A stretch of 64,000 nucleotides of DNA. Origin: Roseateles aquatilis (GTDB lineage: Bacteria > Pseudomonadota > Gammaproteobacteria > Burkholderiales > Burkholderiaceae_C). The stretch spans positions 292,574 to 356,573 of the forward strand of contig NZ_NIOF01000007.1 of the NCBI RefSeq assembly GCF_002205645.1, written 5' to 3'. Numbering within the stretch: position 1 is the first letter of the stretch; each line of letters begins with the position of its first letter. The position numbers and the translations under genes are program-made. The notes beneath the pieces were generated by a model, which ran no database searches, was not told the DNA's origin, and saw only the letters and a list, made by a program, of their open reading frames with translations. Shown here one piece after another: positions 38,251-45,790 of the stretch.

Positions 38251-40371
38251 TCACCACACCTTGCAGCGCTCCGCGTCCGGTTTGACCATTTTTTGGCCCG
38301 GCTTGCAACGGAAGGCCTGCTCGAACTCCGGCATGTTGATCGCGACGCCGTTGATGCGGTAACGACCCGGTGAATGCGGGTCGGTCAGCGCATGGACGCG
38401 CGCGTATTCGGGACGGGCATGGCTGCAATCCCATTGCGCGAAGCCGACGAAGAATCGCTGCTCGGGCGTCAGCCCGTCGCGCGATTGTGGCGACAGGTCC
38501 GCCACCTGCGCCTTCCACGCCGCGTAGGCCAGCACGAGGCCGCCCAGATCGGCCAGGTCCTCGCCCAGCGTCAGCTTGCTGTTGATGCGCAGGTCGTCGA
38601 CGACGACGTACTTGCCGTATTGATCGGCCACGCACGCGGCGCGCTTCTCGAACGCCTTGCCGTCCTTCTTTGTCCACCAGTCACGCAGGTTGCCGCGAGC
38701 ATCGAACTGACGGCCCTCGTCATCGAAGCCATGGATCAACTCGTGGCCGATCGTGCCGCCGGTGTTGCCGTAGTTGGGCGCATCGTCCAGCTTCGGATCG
38801 AACAGCGGCGGCTGCAGCACGCCGGCCGGGAAGTTGATGTCGTTCATCTGCGCGTCGTAATACGCGTTGACGGTCTGCGGCGTCATGCCCCATTCGCCGC
38901 GGTCCAGCGGCTTGCCGATCTTGGCGAGCTGACGCTGAAGTTCGAATGCGTTGCCGCGCATGACATTGCCCGCGAAGTCGTCACGAGCGACCGAAAGCGC
39001 GCCGTAGTCGCGCCAGCGATCCGGATATCCGACCTTGTTGACGATCGCATGCAGCTTCTCGGTGGCGCGCTGCCGGGTGGTGTCGCTCATCCAGGTCAGG
39101 GATTGAATGCGCGCCGCCATCGCGTCCTCGATCTGCTGGGTCATCGTCAGCGTCCTGGCCTTCAATTCGGGGCTGAAGTTGCGCGACACGAACTCCTGAC
39201 CCAGTGCCTCGCCCATCTGGGCGTCGACCAGCTCGACGCACCGCTTCCAGCGCGCCTTCAACTGCGGCACGCCCTGCAGCGTCCGGCCGAAGAAGTCGAA
39301 GTCCGCTTGCACGGCATCGGCCGACAGGGTCGCCGCCTGGCTGCCGAGCAATTGCCAGCGCAGGTAGTGGCGCACCTGCGCGAGGTCCTTGCGGCCGATC
39401 TCCTTCGCGAAGGCCTTGAAGAAGGCCGGCTCGGTGACGTTGTAGGACTTCACCGGATCCAGGCCCAGCGCACGCTGGTAGGCGGCCCAGTCGAAGCCCG
39501 GCGTCAGCGCCTGCAGGCGGGCCGCCGTCATCGGGTGGAAGCCCTTGTATGGATCGCGCTTGTCGACACGGCTCAGCGACGCGCGCGCCAGCGCGGTCTC
39601 CATCGCCATCACCTGCCTGGCCTGCGCGCTCGCCGCTTCCGGCGTGTCGCCCAGCAGCTCGAAGCTGCGCGCCACGTGCGCGATGAACTGGTCGCGCAGG
39701 GTGCGGGATTTCGCGTCGGTCTTGAAGTAGTACTCCCGGTCCGGCAGGCTCAGGCCGCCGCCATGGGCGAAGGCGATCACCCGCGTCGAGTCCGCCATGT
39801 CCTGGCCCGCGGTGAAGTGGAAGAACACGCGCTCGTTGTTGGTCGCCAGGTGCAGCGCCGCCAGCAGCGCGGGCAGCTCGCGCCGATCCTTGAGCGCCTC
39901 GATGCGCGAGAGCAGCGGCCGCAGCGGCGCGAGCGCGTGGCGATTGGCGGCGGACTCGTCCATGCAGGCGGCGAAGTAGTCGCCCATGCGCGCCTGGTTG
40001 GCGCTGCGCGAGGCATCGGCCGCGGACAGCTTGTCCAGGATGCCCCACAGGTAGCGCTGGTTCTCGTTGGCCATCTTGGCGTAGACCGACCAGCGCGCCT
40101 GGTCCGACGGGATCGGATTGGCGGCCATCCAGCCGCCGCAGGCGTATTGGTACAGGTCCTCGCAGGGGTCGACCGAGCGATCCATCGCGGCCGTGTCCAG
40201 GCTGGGCGTGTAGGGCAGGCGATCCAGCGGCTGCTCCGGCGCGGCCCCGGAGGTCGGACCAGCGCCGGTGGTGGGTACGACGGCTTGTGCGCAGGCCACG
40301 GAAGCGGCGCTCATGGAAACGGCCGCGACAAGCGCGGCCGCAGCGGTGCGGGCGAGGAGGTGACGGATCAT
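38251..40371 (-). CDS. M13-family zinc metallopeptidase (neprilysin-like)
   Basis: This 706-residue secreted or periplasmic peptidase has a signal peptide (residues 1-28) and the M13 start SVDPCEDLYQYACGGWMAANPIP. The zinc site is HELIHGFDDEGR (about 541) with the third ligand in GEDLADLGGL. The C-terminus ends CKVW, the family's conserved CxxW. Family members cut short peptides. It sits between two tyrosine-motif genes but is probably independent of them. Confidence 0.95.
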   Translation of the reverse strand: MIRHLLARTAAAALVAAVSMSAASVACAQAVVPTTGAGPTSGAAPEQPLDRLPYTPSLDTAAMDRSVDPCEDLYQYACGGWMAANPIPSDQARWSVYAKMANENQRYLWGILDKLSAADASRSANQARMGDYFAACMDESAANRHALAPLRPLLSRIEALKDRRELPALLAALHLATNNERVFFHFTAGQDMADSTRVIAFAHGGGLSLPDREYYFKTDAKSRTLRDQFIAHVARSFELLGDTPEAASAQARQVMAMETALARASLSRVDKRDPYKGFHPMTAARLQALTPGFDWAAYQRALGLDPVKSYNVTEPAFFKAFAKEIGRKDLAQVRHYLRWQLLGSQAATLSADAVQADFDFFGRTLQGVPQLKARWKRCVELVDAQMGEALGQEFVSRNFSPELKARTLTMTQQIEDAMAARIQSLTWMSDTTRQRATEKLHAIVNKVGYPDRWRDYGALSVARDDFAGNVMRGNAFELQRQLAKIGKPLDRGEWGMTPQTVNAYYDAQMNDINFPAGVLQPPLFDPKLDDAPNYGNTGGTIGHELIHGFDDEGRQFDARGNLRDWWTKKDGKAFEKRAACVADQYGKYVVVDDLRINSKLTLGEDLADLGGLVLAYAAWKAQVADLSPQSRDGLTPEQRFFVGFAQWDCSHARPEYARVHALTDPHSPGRYRINGVAINMPEFEQAFRCKPGQKMVKPDAERCKVW

Positions 40372-40586
40372 GCTCGACGGCGTTGAGTTCTTGTTGCCCG
40401 GCATTCTCCGCCAGTCGCCGCGCACCGCAGGGTGCCGGACGATACCTCGGGAAGACCCGTCTACCCGCCCATCCTCAAACCGGACGGGCGGGACTGGCCA
40501 GCGCCTTTTCGTTCAACAACGGTGTGCCCTCTTTTCCCCGCGCCCTTCTCGGAGAGTCGAGGAGGCGGAGCGGGCAGGGGTGCAGC

Positions 40587-41381
40587 TCAGGACGGGAGCG
40601 ACTGGCGTCGGACCTCGTTCGCGACGCTCAGCAGCGCGGACAAGGTCGCGTAGCCAGGATTGCTCATCCCGTACTCGTCCAGGCGCAGCTTGGCGCTGCA
40701 CTCCGCGACGTTCTTGGTCGTCGCGCGTTTGAGCCATTTGGCCTGCATCGCCTCGGGCAGATCGACGAAGGCGTTCTTGAGCGCCTGGTTCAGCACCGAC
40801 ATCTGCGCGGCCGCTTTGTCGACACCCGATGTGCGGTTCGCCTCGGCGGCGTCGGCGCTCAGGGATCGGAACATGTCGCGATGCCGCGTGCCGTTCGCGA
40901 GCCCTGCCGCCAGATGGCATGCCTTGCCGGCCCCGTAGCTGAAGGCCGGGGCCAGGATCCTGGCGGGGCCGGCGGGATACGCCGTGCAGAAGGTCTTGAT
41001 CAGATCCTTGGTGAACTGCTCCAGATGCACGCCGCGCCTGCCGTCGTTCGGATTGACCCAGGCCTGCACCACCGGCGATACCTCAAAGTCCGCGACGGCC
41101 TTGTCCTGTTGGGCATGAGCGCTGACCGGCCGCGCTGGGAAGTCGACAGGCTCGTAGTCGCCGCGCCCCGTCGACGCTGTCTGGCCGTTGACGTCCTCAT
41201 AGGGAGACGCCGACTTGGGAGGGGGTCCGCCGCTCGCGGAAGCGAGGCCGTAGATGGCCGAGCCCCTCGATTCGGCCTTGTCGTGAAGATGGTGGTACTG
41301 CTCGTCCTGGCCAGGCTTCTGGACCGCCGTGTAGACGGACCCGTCCGGCGCCGGGTAATGGGGGATGCTGCCGATGGTCAT
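40587..41381 (-). CDS. Tyrosine-motif protein B, candidate translocated effector
   Basis: This 264-residue protein is unrecognised. Its first 80 residues are polar, probably unfolded, and carry five tyrosine motifs: Y17-TAV, Y29-HHL, Y44-GLA, Y61-EDV and Y76-EPV. Residues about 95-264 are helical and resemble the C-terminal domain of protein A (SYGAG at 148-152, then LKNAFVDL and a G-x-ATLSALLSVANEVRR end). The ATG at 41381 follows GAGGAA; an upstream GTG at 41408 has no site. No signal peptide is present. The tyrosine repeats resemble phospho-tyrosine mimic effectors of animal-associated bacteria, but no secretion system is visible in the window. Confidence 0.6.
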   Translation of the reverse strand: MTIGSIPHYPAPDGSVYTAVQKPGQDEQYHHLHDKAESRGSAIYGLASASGGPPPKSASPYEDVNGQTASTGRGDYEPVDFPARPVSAHAQQDKAVADFEVSPVVQAWVNPNDGRRGVHLEQFTKDLIKTFCTAYPAGPARILAPAFSYGAGKACHLAAGLANGTRHRDMFRSLSADAAEANRTSGVDKAAAQMSVLNQALKNAFVDLPEAMQAKWLKRATTKNVAECSAKLRLDEYGMSNPGYATLSALLSVANEVRRQSLPS

Positions 41382-41400
41382 GCGTGGTTCCTCATCACAA

Positions 41401-41434
41401 AGAGACACGCGGCCGACATTGGCCGCGTGTCTCT
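41401..41434 (-). terminator. 14-bp perfect hairpin between uspA-like gene and protein B
   Basis: AGAGACACGCGGCC (41401-41414) pairs with 41421-41434 across a 6-nt loop. On the minus strand it is followed by TTTG, a weak U-tract. It ends 8 nt before the GAGGAA ribosome site of protein B, so it may both end the stress-protein transcript and structure the B leader. Confidence 0.6.
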
Positions 41435-41537
41435 CAGTGCGGTACCCAGCGGACAGGGGGATCAGGCTTCCCGATCAACGCCGCTCGGTGGAGCGAGCGC
41501 CGCGCGTCACAGGCATCGACCTGCGTGCTCCGGCCGC

Positions 41538-41993
41538 TCAGTCGACCTTCGGCCCGCGGACCAGCAGCACCGGAACCTCGGCGTATCGGACGATCAGCTC
41601 GGCATCGCTGCCCAGCAGCGCGCGCGAGAACCCGCGGCGCCCGTGCGTGCCGAGCACGATCACCTCGCCGCCCCAGGCCCGGCACGCCTCGGTGACCAGG
41701 TCGCTGACGCGGGAGGCCAGGCTTTCGCTGAGCTGCGTCGTCACCGCGATGCCGGCGGCGGTGACTTGCGCGGCGGCGTCGTCCAGCACCTTCCTGCCAG
41801 CGCCGCGGATCTGCTCGAAGTTGTCAGGCGTGATGCCCAGGCCAGCGCTGGACATCATCGCGAAGGCCTGCAGGTCCAGCGCGTGCAGCAGCTGGATCTC
41901 GCCGCCGCTGAGCTTGGCCAGCCGGATCGCCTCCGCCAGTCCGGCGTTGGAGGTCGGGCTGCCGTCGACAGGAACCAGGATCTTGGCGTACAT
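41538..41993 (-). CDS. Universal stress protein (UspA family)
   Basis: This 151-residue protein starts MYAKILVPVDGSPTSNAGL and has the ATP-binding motif GTHGRRGFSRALLGSDAE (the G-x2-G-x9-G-S/T signature), so it belongs to the ATP-binding Usp class. It acts in the cytoplasm under stress or energy limitation. An FNR/ANR-like box lies about 100 bp upstream, which suggests low-oxygen control. Confidence 0.93.
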   Translation of the reverse strand: MYAKILVPVDGSPTSNAGLAEAIRLAKLSGGEIQLLHALDLQAFAMMSSAGLGITPDNFEQIRGAGRKVLDDAAAQVTAAGIAVTTQLSESLASRVSDLVTEACRAWGGEVIVLGTHGRRGFSRALLGSDAELIVRYAEVPVLLVRGPKVD

Positions 41994-42090
41994 GGTCGCT
42001 CCATCAGTCGGGATGGCTCGATGCTAGCCCCACGGCCATGTCTGGCGCGCGCCCGGGCCGCAACCATGGGCGGCACGCGGGCGGCCGCCC

Positions 42091-42104
42091 TTGATCGAGG
42101 TCAA
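42091..42104 (-). promoter_or_regulatory. FNR/ANR-like box upstream of the universal stress gene
   Basis: TTGATCGAGGTCAA matches TTGAT-N4-ATCAA with one mismatch. Its centre is about 104 bp upstream of the start at 41993, suitable for activation of a promoter about 40 bp downstream. It overlaps the end of protein C. Confidence 0.5.
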
Positions 42105-42694
42105 GTAGGTGTACGGCTACGCGCCATGGCCGCGGCGGCCTCGGCGATGGACGCCGGCAATTGCCGGGCGTCGACATGCCTGGCGGTCTGCGAATCGTTG
42201 GACGCTTGGGGCCTGCCCGCTCGCTCACGGAAGGGCGGGACCGGCGGCATGCGCTTCTCGGGCACCTGGGGCTCCAGTTCGAAGTAGATGCGCTCCGGGG
42301 CCACCTCCGCTTTCTGAGGTTTGGGGGGAGTTGGCGGGCGAGCGTTCATCCGCGCGGCGTCGGACTCCCGCGCGTAGGCGAAGGTGCGGGGCGGCTTGCC
42401 CGGTGGATGGGTGTGGGGATCGAAGACGGACGTCCGCCGAGGCCCGATCTCCTCGTAATCGGAGTGACCGACCTTGCGCTCGGCGGCCTTTGACGCGCCC
42501 CGGTCGGTCGCCTCATCGTGCGGCACTCCGTCGTAATGCAGGGGCTTGGCCGTTGCACGGCCCCGATCCAGATGGGCATACCCCGGCTGCTCGTCGTCGA
42601 TGGAGTCGTAGATCCGCTCGTCGTCGGCGTCGTGCGTCGGCGCCGATACCGGTGTGGGGATGTAGAAGATCGAATGGGAAGCGATGTGTGTCAT
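42101..42694 (-). CDS. Tyrosine- and proline-motif protein C, candidate effector
   Basis: This 197-residue protein looks unstructured and lacks the helical domain of A and B. It carries Y29 (DERIY-DSI), Y39 (Y-AHL), Y54 (Y-DGV), Y80 (Y-EEI) and Y137 (PERIY-FEL). YEEI is the known optimal Src SH2 ligand when phosphorylated, and ERIY resembles EPIY. Proline motifs PPTPPKP (120-126) and PPVPPFR (150-156, PxxPxR) resemble SH3 ligands. It would suit a scaffold that mimics host signalling proteins. The ATG follows GGAGG. No signal peptide and no known family; the function is inferred from short motifs. Confidence 0.6.
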   Translation of the reverse strand: MTHIASHSIFYIPTPVSAPTHDADDERIYDSIDDEQPGYAHLDRGRATAKPLHYDGVPHDEATDRGASKAAERKVGHSDYEEIGPRRTSVFDPHTHPPGKPPRTFAYARESDAARMNARPPTPPKPQKAEVAPERIYFELEPQVPEKRMPPVPPFRERAGRPQASNDSQTARHVDARQLPASIAEAAAAMARSRTPT

Positions 42695-42712
42695 GCGGGG
42701 ACCTCCAGGGAA

Positions 42713-42750
42713 CCAAAGAAAAGCGCGCGAGCCGCCAGGCCCGCGCGCTT
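42713..42750 (-). terminator. Rho-independent terminator after phytase-esterase-like gene
   Basis: On the minus strand AAGCGCGCG...CGCGCGCTT is followed by TTCTTTGG. It lies 40 nt after the stop at 42793 and 25 nt before the ribosome site of protein C, insulating the two. Confidence 0.7.
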
Positions 42751-42792
42751 GTCAGTGAGCATCCCGCCGGAGCAATTCCCCGGCCGCGCCGA

Positions 42793-44901
42793 TCACTGCG
42801 CGCTGAAAGTGCTGAGCGCCTTCGGGAACTTGAAGATCCACAGGCGCGTGAGGCGATCGACCTCGTTGCCACGCGTCACCCGCGATCCCACCGCGCCAGC
42901 GGTGCACGTTCCGTCGTTCACGATGACGCCATTGACGTCCACCGTGCACTCGGTCGGGTCGCCCGCCATCGGCTTGCCCTTGGCATCGACCAGCGTGGTC
43001 TTGAGACCGAAGTCGTTGTCGTTGATGAGCGCCAGCGTCTGGTTGTCGACGACCGCCAGACCTTCGGCCTTCTCGGCCTTCCAGCCGGCGGCGTTCAGGT
43101 CCAGCAGCACCGTCTTCTTCAGCTTGACGACGTTGGCCCAGCTCGTCGCCGACACGGTCACGCCGTCGATGCTGTTCTTCTCGAGCTCGATGCCGAGGTT
43201 GGTGATCTCTGTCGCGTTGGCGGGGATCTCGACCAGCATCAGGAAGTTGCGCACCGCGCCGTTCGAATCGGCGCCCTGCTCGATGACGATGAACTTGCCG
43301 TTGCCCAGCGACACCAGGTCGCCCAGCTTGGCGCTGCCGGTGCGGTTGCGGTCCCACTTCCCGCCCTTGGCGGCGAGCGGGTAGCTGAGCGGATAGGCGT
43401 AGAGCCGCGAGGTCTCGGTCTTGGGGTCGAACTCGATCCAGCGGGCGAACTGGGCGAAGTCGCGCACCTTCACCTTGTCGTTGTTCTTGCCGTCCTGGTC
43501 CATGTCGCTGGTGTCGACGACTTCGATGCTCTTGCCGGCGGTGTCGACCGGATCGATGGGGCTCTGCAGGAAGCCGTGCAACTTGCCGCTGCCGGTGTCC
43601 AGCGCCAGGCCTTCCATGCCGCGGTTGGCGCGGCGGTTCTTCAGCACCTCGGGCAGGCTGCCGGCCGTGGTGCCGGGGGCGTAGCGCTTGAGGATCTGGA
43701 AGGTGGTCGCGTCGATCTTGACGATGAACGGGCCGTACTCGTCGGAGGTCCAGAAGACCTTGTTGGCGGCGTCGTAGACCAGCGTCTCGGTGTCCAGGCC
43801 ATTGGCGTCGAAGCCGCCCTTGGTCGCGTCGTACTTCATCGTGTCGGCCAACGGCACCTCCGCGCTGCTGCCGACAGCGCCGAACGGCAGCGGGCGTCCG
43901 CTGACCTTGGAGCCGTCGGGATTCTTCAGCGGGTTGAGGCTGGAGATCGTCGCGCCCGCCTTGCCCAGCGTGATCACGCCGATGGACGGCGCGAAGCCCG
44001 GCGCCGGGAACATCTTGGTCGTGACGATGGCGCCGTTGTCCGGACGCGGCGCGTTCGGGCTGTCGCCGTTGGGGCCGCGGTCGGTGATGCCCCAGAACTC
44101 CAGCGCGCCGTCGGCGTTCTTGCCCTTGTAGACCAGGCCCGAGCCGACGGCCGGGTAGAAGCCCTTCGGGAAGTCCTTCTTCGCGTCGGCGTTGCCGCCC
44201 TCGTAAGGCACGTACTGGCTGTCGGCCGCCTGGATCTGGAACTTGGTGATCGCGACGGCGCCGCCGGCGGTGTCCTGCGTCGACGTGCTGGTGTCGGCCT
44301 TGCCGAGCAGCGTGGCCATCGTCGATTCGTAATGCTCGACGGCGGCGGCGCGGCGCCTGTCGCTCATCGCGCGGGCGGTGTAGGGCTGGCCGTAAGCGTC
44401 GTTCTGGCCGGCGGGCAGCAGCGCGGCGAAGGCCGTGTCGAAGGCCGCGGCGGCGGCGGTGAAGTCCAGCGTCTTGCCGGCCAGCGCGTCATGGACGGTG
44501 GCCGGGATCTTGATGCCGTTGGTGGGGTCGTCGTCCTCGTCCAGCGCCTGCAGGAACACCAGCCGGTTCTGCAGCGCGGCGTCGGTCAGCGCGGTGGTGC
44601 CGGCCAGGTCGGCCACGGCGATGGTCTCGACGCACTTGGCGGTGCCGACGGCCACGCCGCCGACGGTGAAGGTCACCGTGTCGTCCGCGGTGCAGGAGAA
44701 CGCGCCGTTGGCGCCGGTCTTGCCGCTCTGGCCGGATGGCTTGGCGGCGTAGGAAACGCCCTCCACCGGCGCGTCGACCAGGCGCGACTGCACGGTCGCC
44801 TTGCCGGGCGTGTCGTCATCGCCGCCGCAGGCGCTCAGCGCGGCGACGGCGGCCAGGGCCAGCAGGGACAGGTTCAGGCGAGGAGCGGACATGGGCTTCA
44901 T
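42793..44901 (-). CDS. Esterase-like phytase-family lipoprotein
   Basis: This 702-residue protein begins with a lipoprotein signal (LALAAVAALSAC-GG lipobox), so it is anchored in a membrane facing the periplasm or outside. After an N-terminal region of about 220 residues comes a PF13449-type domain (ITDRGPNGD, NRGMEGLALD, WIEFDPKTE, IEQGAD, GLAVVDNQTLALINDNDFG), a beta-propeller group called esterase-like phytase. The start is at 44901; ATG at 44892 is possible. It may free phosphate from organic phosphates. Enzymatic activity in this group is poorly tested. Confidence 0.83.
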   Translation of the reverse strand: MKPMSAPRLNLSLLALAAVAALSACGGDDDTPGKATVQSRLVDAPVEGVSYAAKPSGQSGKTGANGAFSCTADDTVTFTVGGVAVGTAKCVETIAVADLAGTTALTDAALQNRLVFLQALDEDDDPTNGIKIPATVHDALAGKTLDFTAAAAAFDTAFAALLPAGQNDAYGQPYTARAMSDRRRAAAVEHYESTMATLLGKADTSTSTQDTAGGAVAITKFQIQAADSQYVPYEGGNADAKKDFPKGFYPAVGSGLVYKGKNADGALEFWGITDRGPNGDSPNAPRPDNGAIVTTKMFPAPGFAPSIGVITLGKAGATISSLNPLKNPDGSKVSGRPLPFGAVGSSAEVPLADTMKYDATKGGFDANGLDTETLVYDAANKVFWTSDEYGPFIVKIDATTFQILKRYAPGTTAGSLPEVLKNRRANRGMEGLALDTGSGKLHGFLQSPIDPVDTAGKSIEVVDTSDMDQDGKNNDKVKVRDFAQFARWIEFDPKTETSRLYAYPLSYPLAAKGGKWDRNRTGSAKLGDLVSLGNGKFIVIEQGADSNGAVRNFLMLVEIPANATEITNLGIELEKNSIDGVTVSATSWANVVKLKKTVLLDLNAAGWKAEKAEGLAVVDNQTLALINDNDFGLKTTLVDAKGKPMAGDPTECTVDVNGVIVNDGTCTAGAVGSRVTRGNEVDRLTRLWIFKFPKALSTFSAQ

Positions 44902-45068
44902 GAAGGGGCTTTCTTGTCTCGGAGGATCCCGTTCGGGCCCTGGGCTCGGACCACGTGGGGACACGGCGGCACGCTATGCAGGCGCGATGACAAGGCCGTG
45001 AAGCAACTTCACGAATCGACACGAATACGACAAGAACGGCGGCAGGAACACCGGCGCGACTCCACATG

Positions 45069-45109
45069 AGAAAGCCCCGGCACCGCGTTGTCGGACGCGG
45101 CCCGGGGCC
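45069..45109 (-). terminator. Terminator after BON lipoprotein gene
   Basis: On the minus strand GCCCCGGGCCGCGT pairs imperfectly with ACGCGGTGCCGGGGC and is followed by TTTCTC. Confidence 0.65.
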
Positions 45110-45134
45110 CCGGTGAAACGGCCGCAGAGGAGGG

Positions 45135-45581
45135 TCAGCCGTTCACCTTGATGCGGTTGTTGACGGACTGGACGCCCTTGGCGGCCAGCGCCATCGAGCC
45201 GGCCCGGTCGCGCGCGGCCAAGTCGGGCGCCGTGCCGTCCAGCGTCACGTGGCCGTGTTCGGTCTCGACCTTGACGTCCAGCGCGCTCAGCTTCGGATCG
45301 CCCGCCAGCGCGGTCTTGATGGACGTCGTGATCTGGGCATCGTCGACGGCGGTGCCCACCTTGTCGGCGGTGCGTTCCATCTTGTTGCCCACGTTGTCCA
45401 TGGCCTGGCGGGTGTCCTGCTTGGCGGCCTCGGACTTCTGCTCCATCTTGGCGATGCCGTCGTCCAGGCGCTGGCCGGCGGTCCGGCTGTCGTCCTCGCG
45501 GCCGCAGGCGGCCAGGGCGACGGCCGCGACCACGGCGGGCAGCAGCAGGGCGAGGCTGTGGGAACGGGTGGTGTGCTTCAT
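45135..45581 (-). CDS. BON-domain lipoprotein
   Basis: This 148-residue protein has a lipobox (AAVALAAC-GR), a Lys/Glu-rich helical stretch and a BON domain (DAQITTSIKTALAGDPKLSA, TLDGTAPDLAARDRA). OsmY-like BON proteins act in the envelope during osmotic or membrane stress. A GTAGG-CCTAC inverted repeat lies about 195 bp upstream, similar to one before the second BON gene. Confidence 0.88.
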   Translation of the reverse strand: MKHTTRSHSLALLLPAVVAAVALAACGREDDSRTAGQRLDDGIAKMEQKSEAAKQDTRQAMDNVGNKMERTADKVGTAVDDAQITTSIKTALAGDPKLSALDVKVETEHGHVTLDGTAPDLAARDRAGSMALAAKGVQSVNNRIKVNG

Positions 45582-45774
45582 GAGGGGCTCCTTGATCGGA
45601 TGCACGAAGCGTCGACGACGATCGCGCGGGTTTCGCAGCGTTCCGCGACGTATCGCGGGGTGGCTGGATCTCCGCGGTCAACCGCGGATCCATGGAGTTC
45701 ACTCTAGACACTCGACCCGCCGCGGCGGGTCGGCAGGCGCCGGAAGCGCCGGTCGCCCGGCGTCCCGGCCGGGC

Positions 45775-45790
45775 GTAGGAGCGGGCCTAC
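45775..45790. promoter_or_regulatory. GTAGG-N6-CCTAC inverted repeat
   Basis: The palindrome overlaps the end of the CHASE3 kinase gene and lies upstream of the BON lipoprotein gene. A related GTAGGA repeat is at 49130-49183 before the other BON gene. It could be a NarL/FixJ-type regulator site. Confidence 0.3.

Noticed and set aside
40954..41164. RGD tripeptide in protein B (residues 73-75) as an integrin ligand
   Set aside because: A single RGD is expected by chance and has no supporting context.
36990..42760. hrpII/PIP-box (TTCG-N16-TTCG) promoters for the effector-like genes
   Set aside because: I read the upstream regions of A, B and C by eye and saw no such pair, so type III regulation is not supported by sequence here.
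42109..45069. 986-residue open frame on the plus strand
   Set aside because: It lies opposite the lipoprotein gene, is low-complexity and Arg/Val/Gln-rich, and has no ribosome site.
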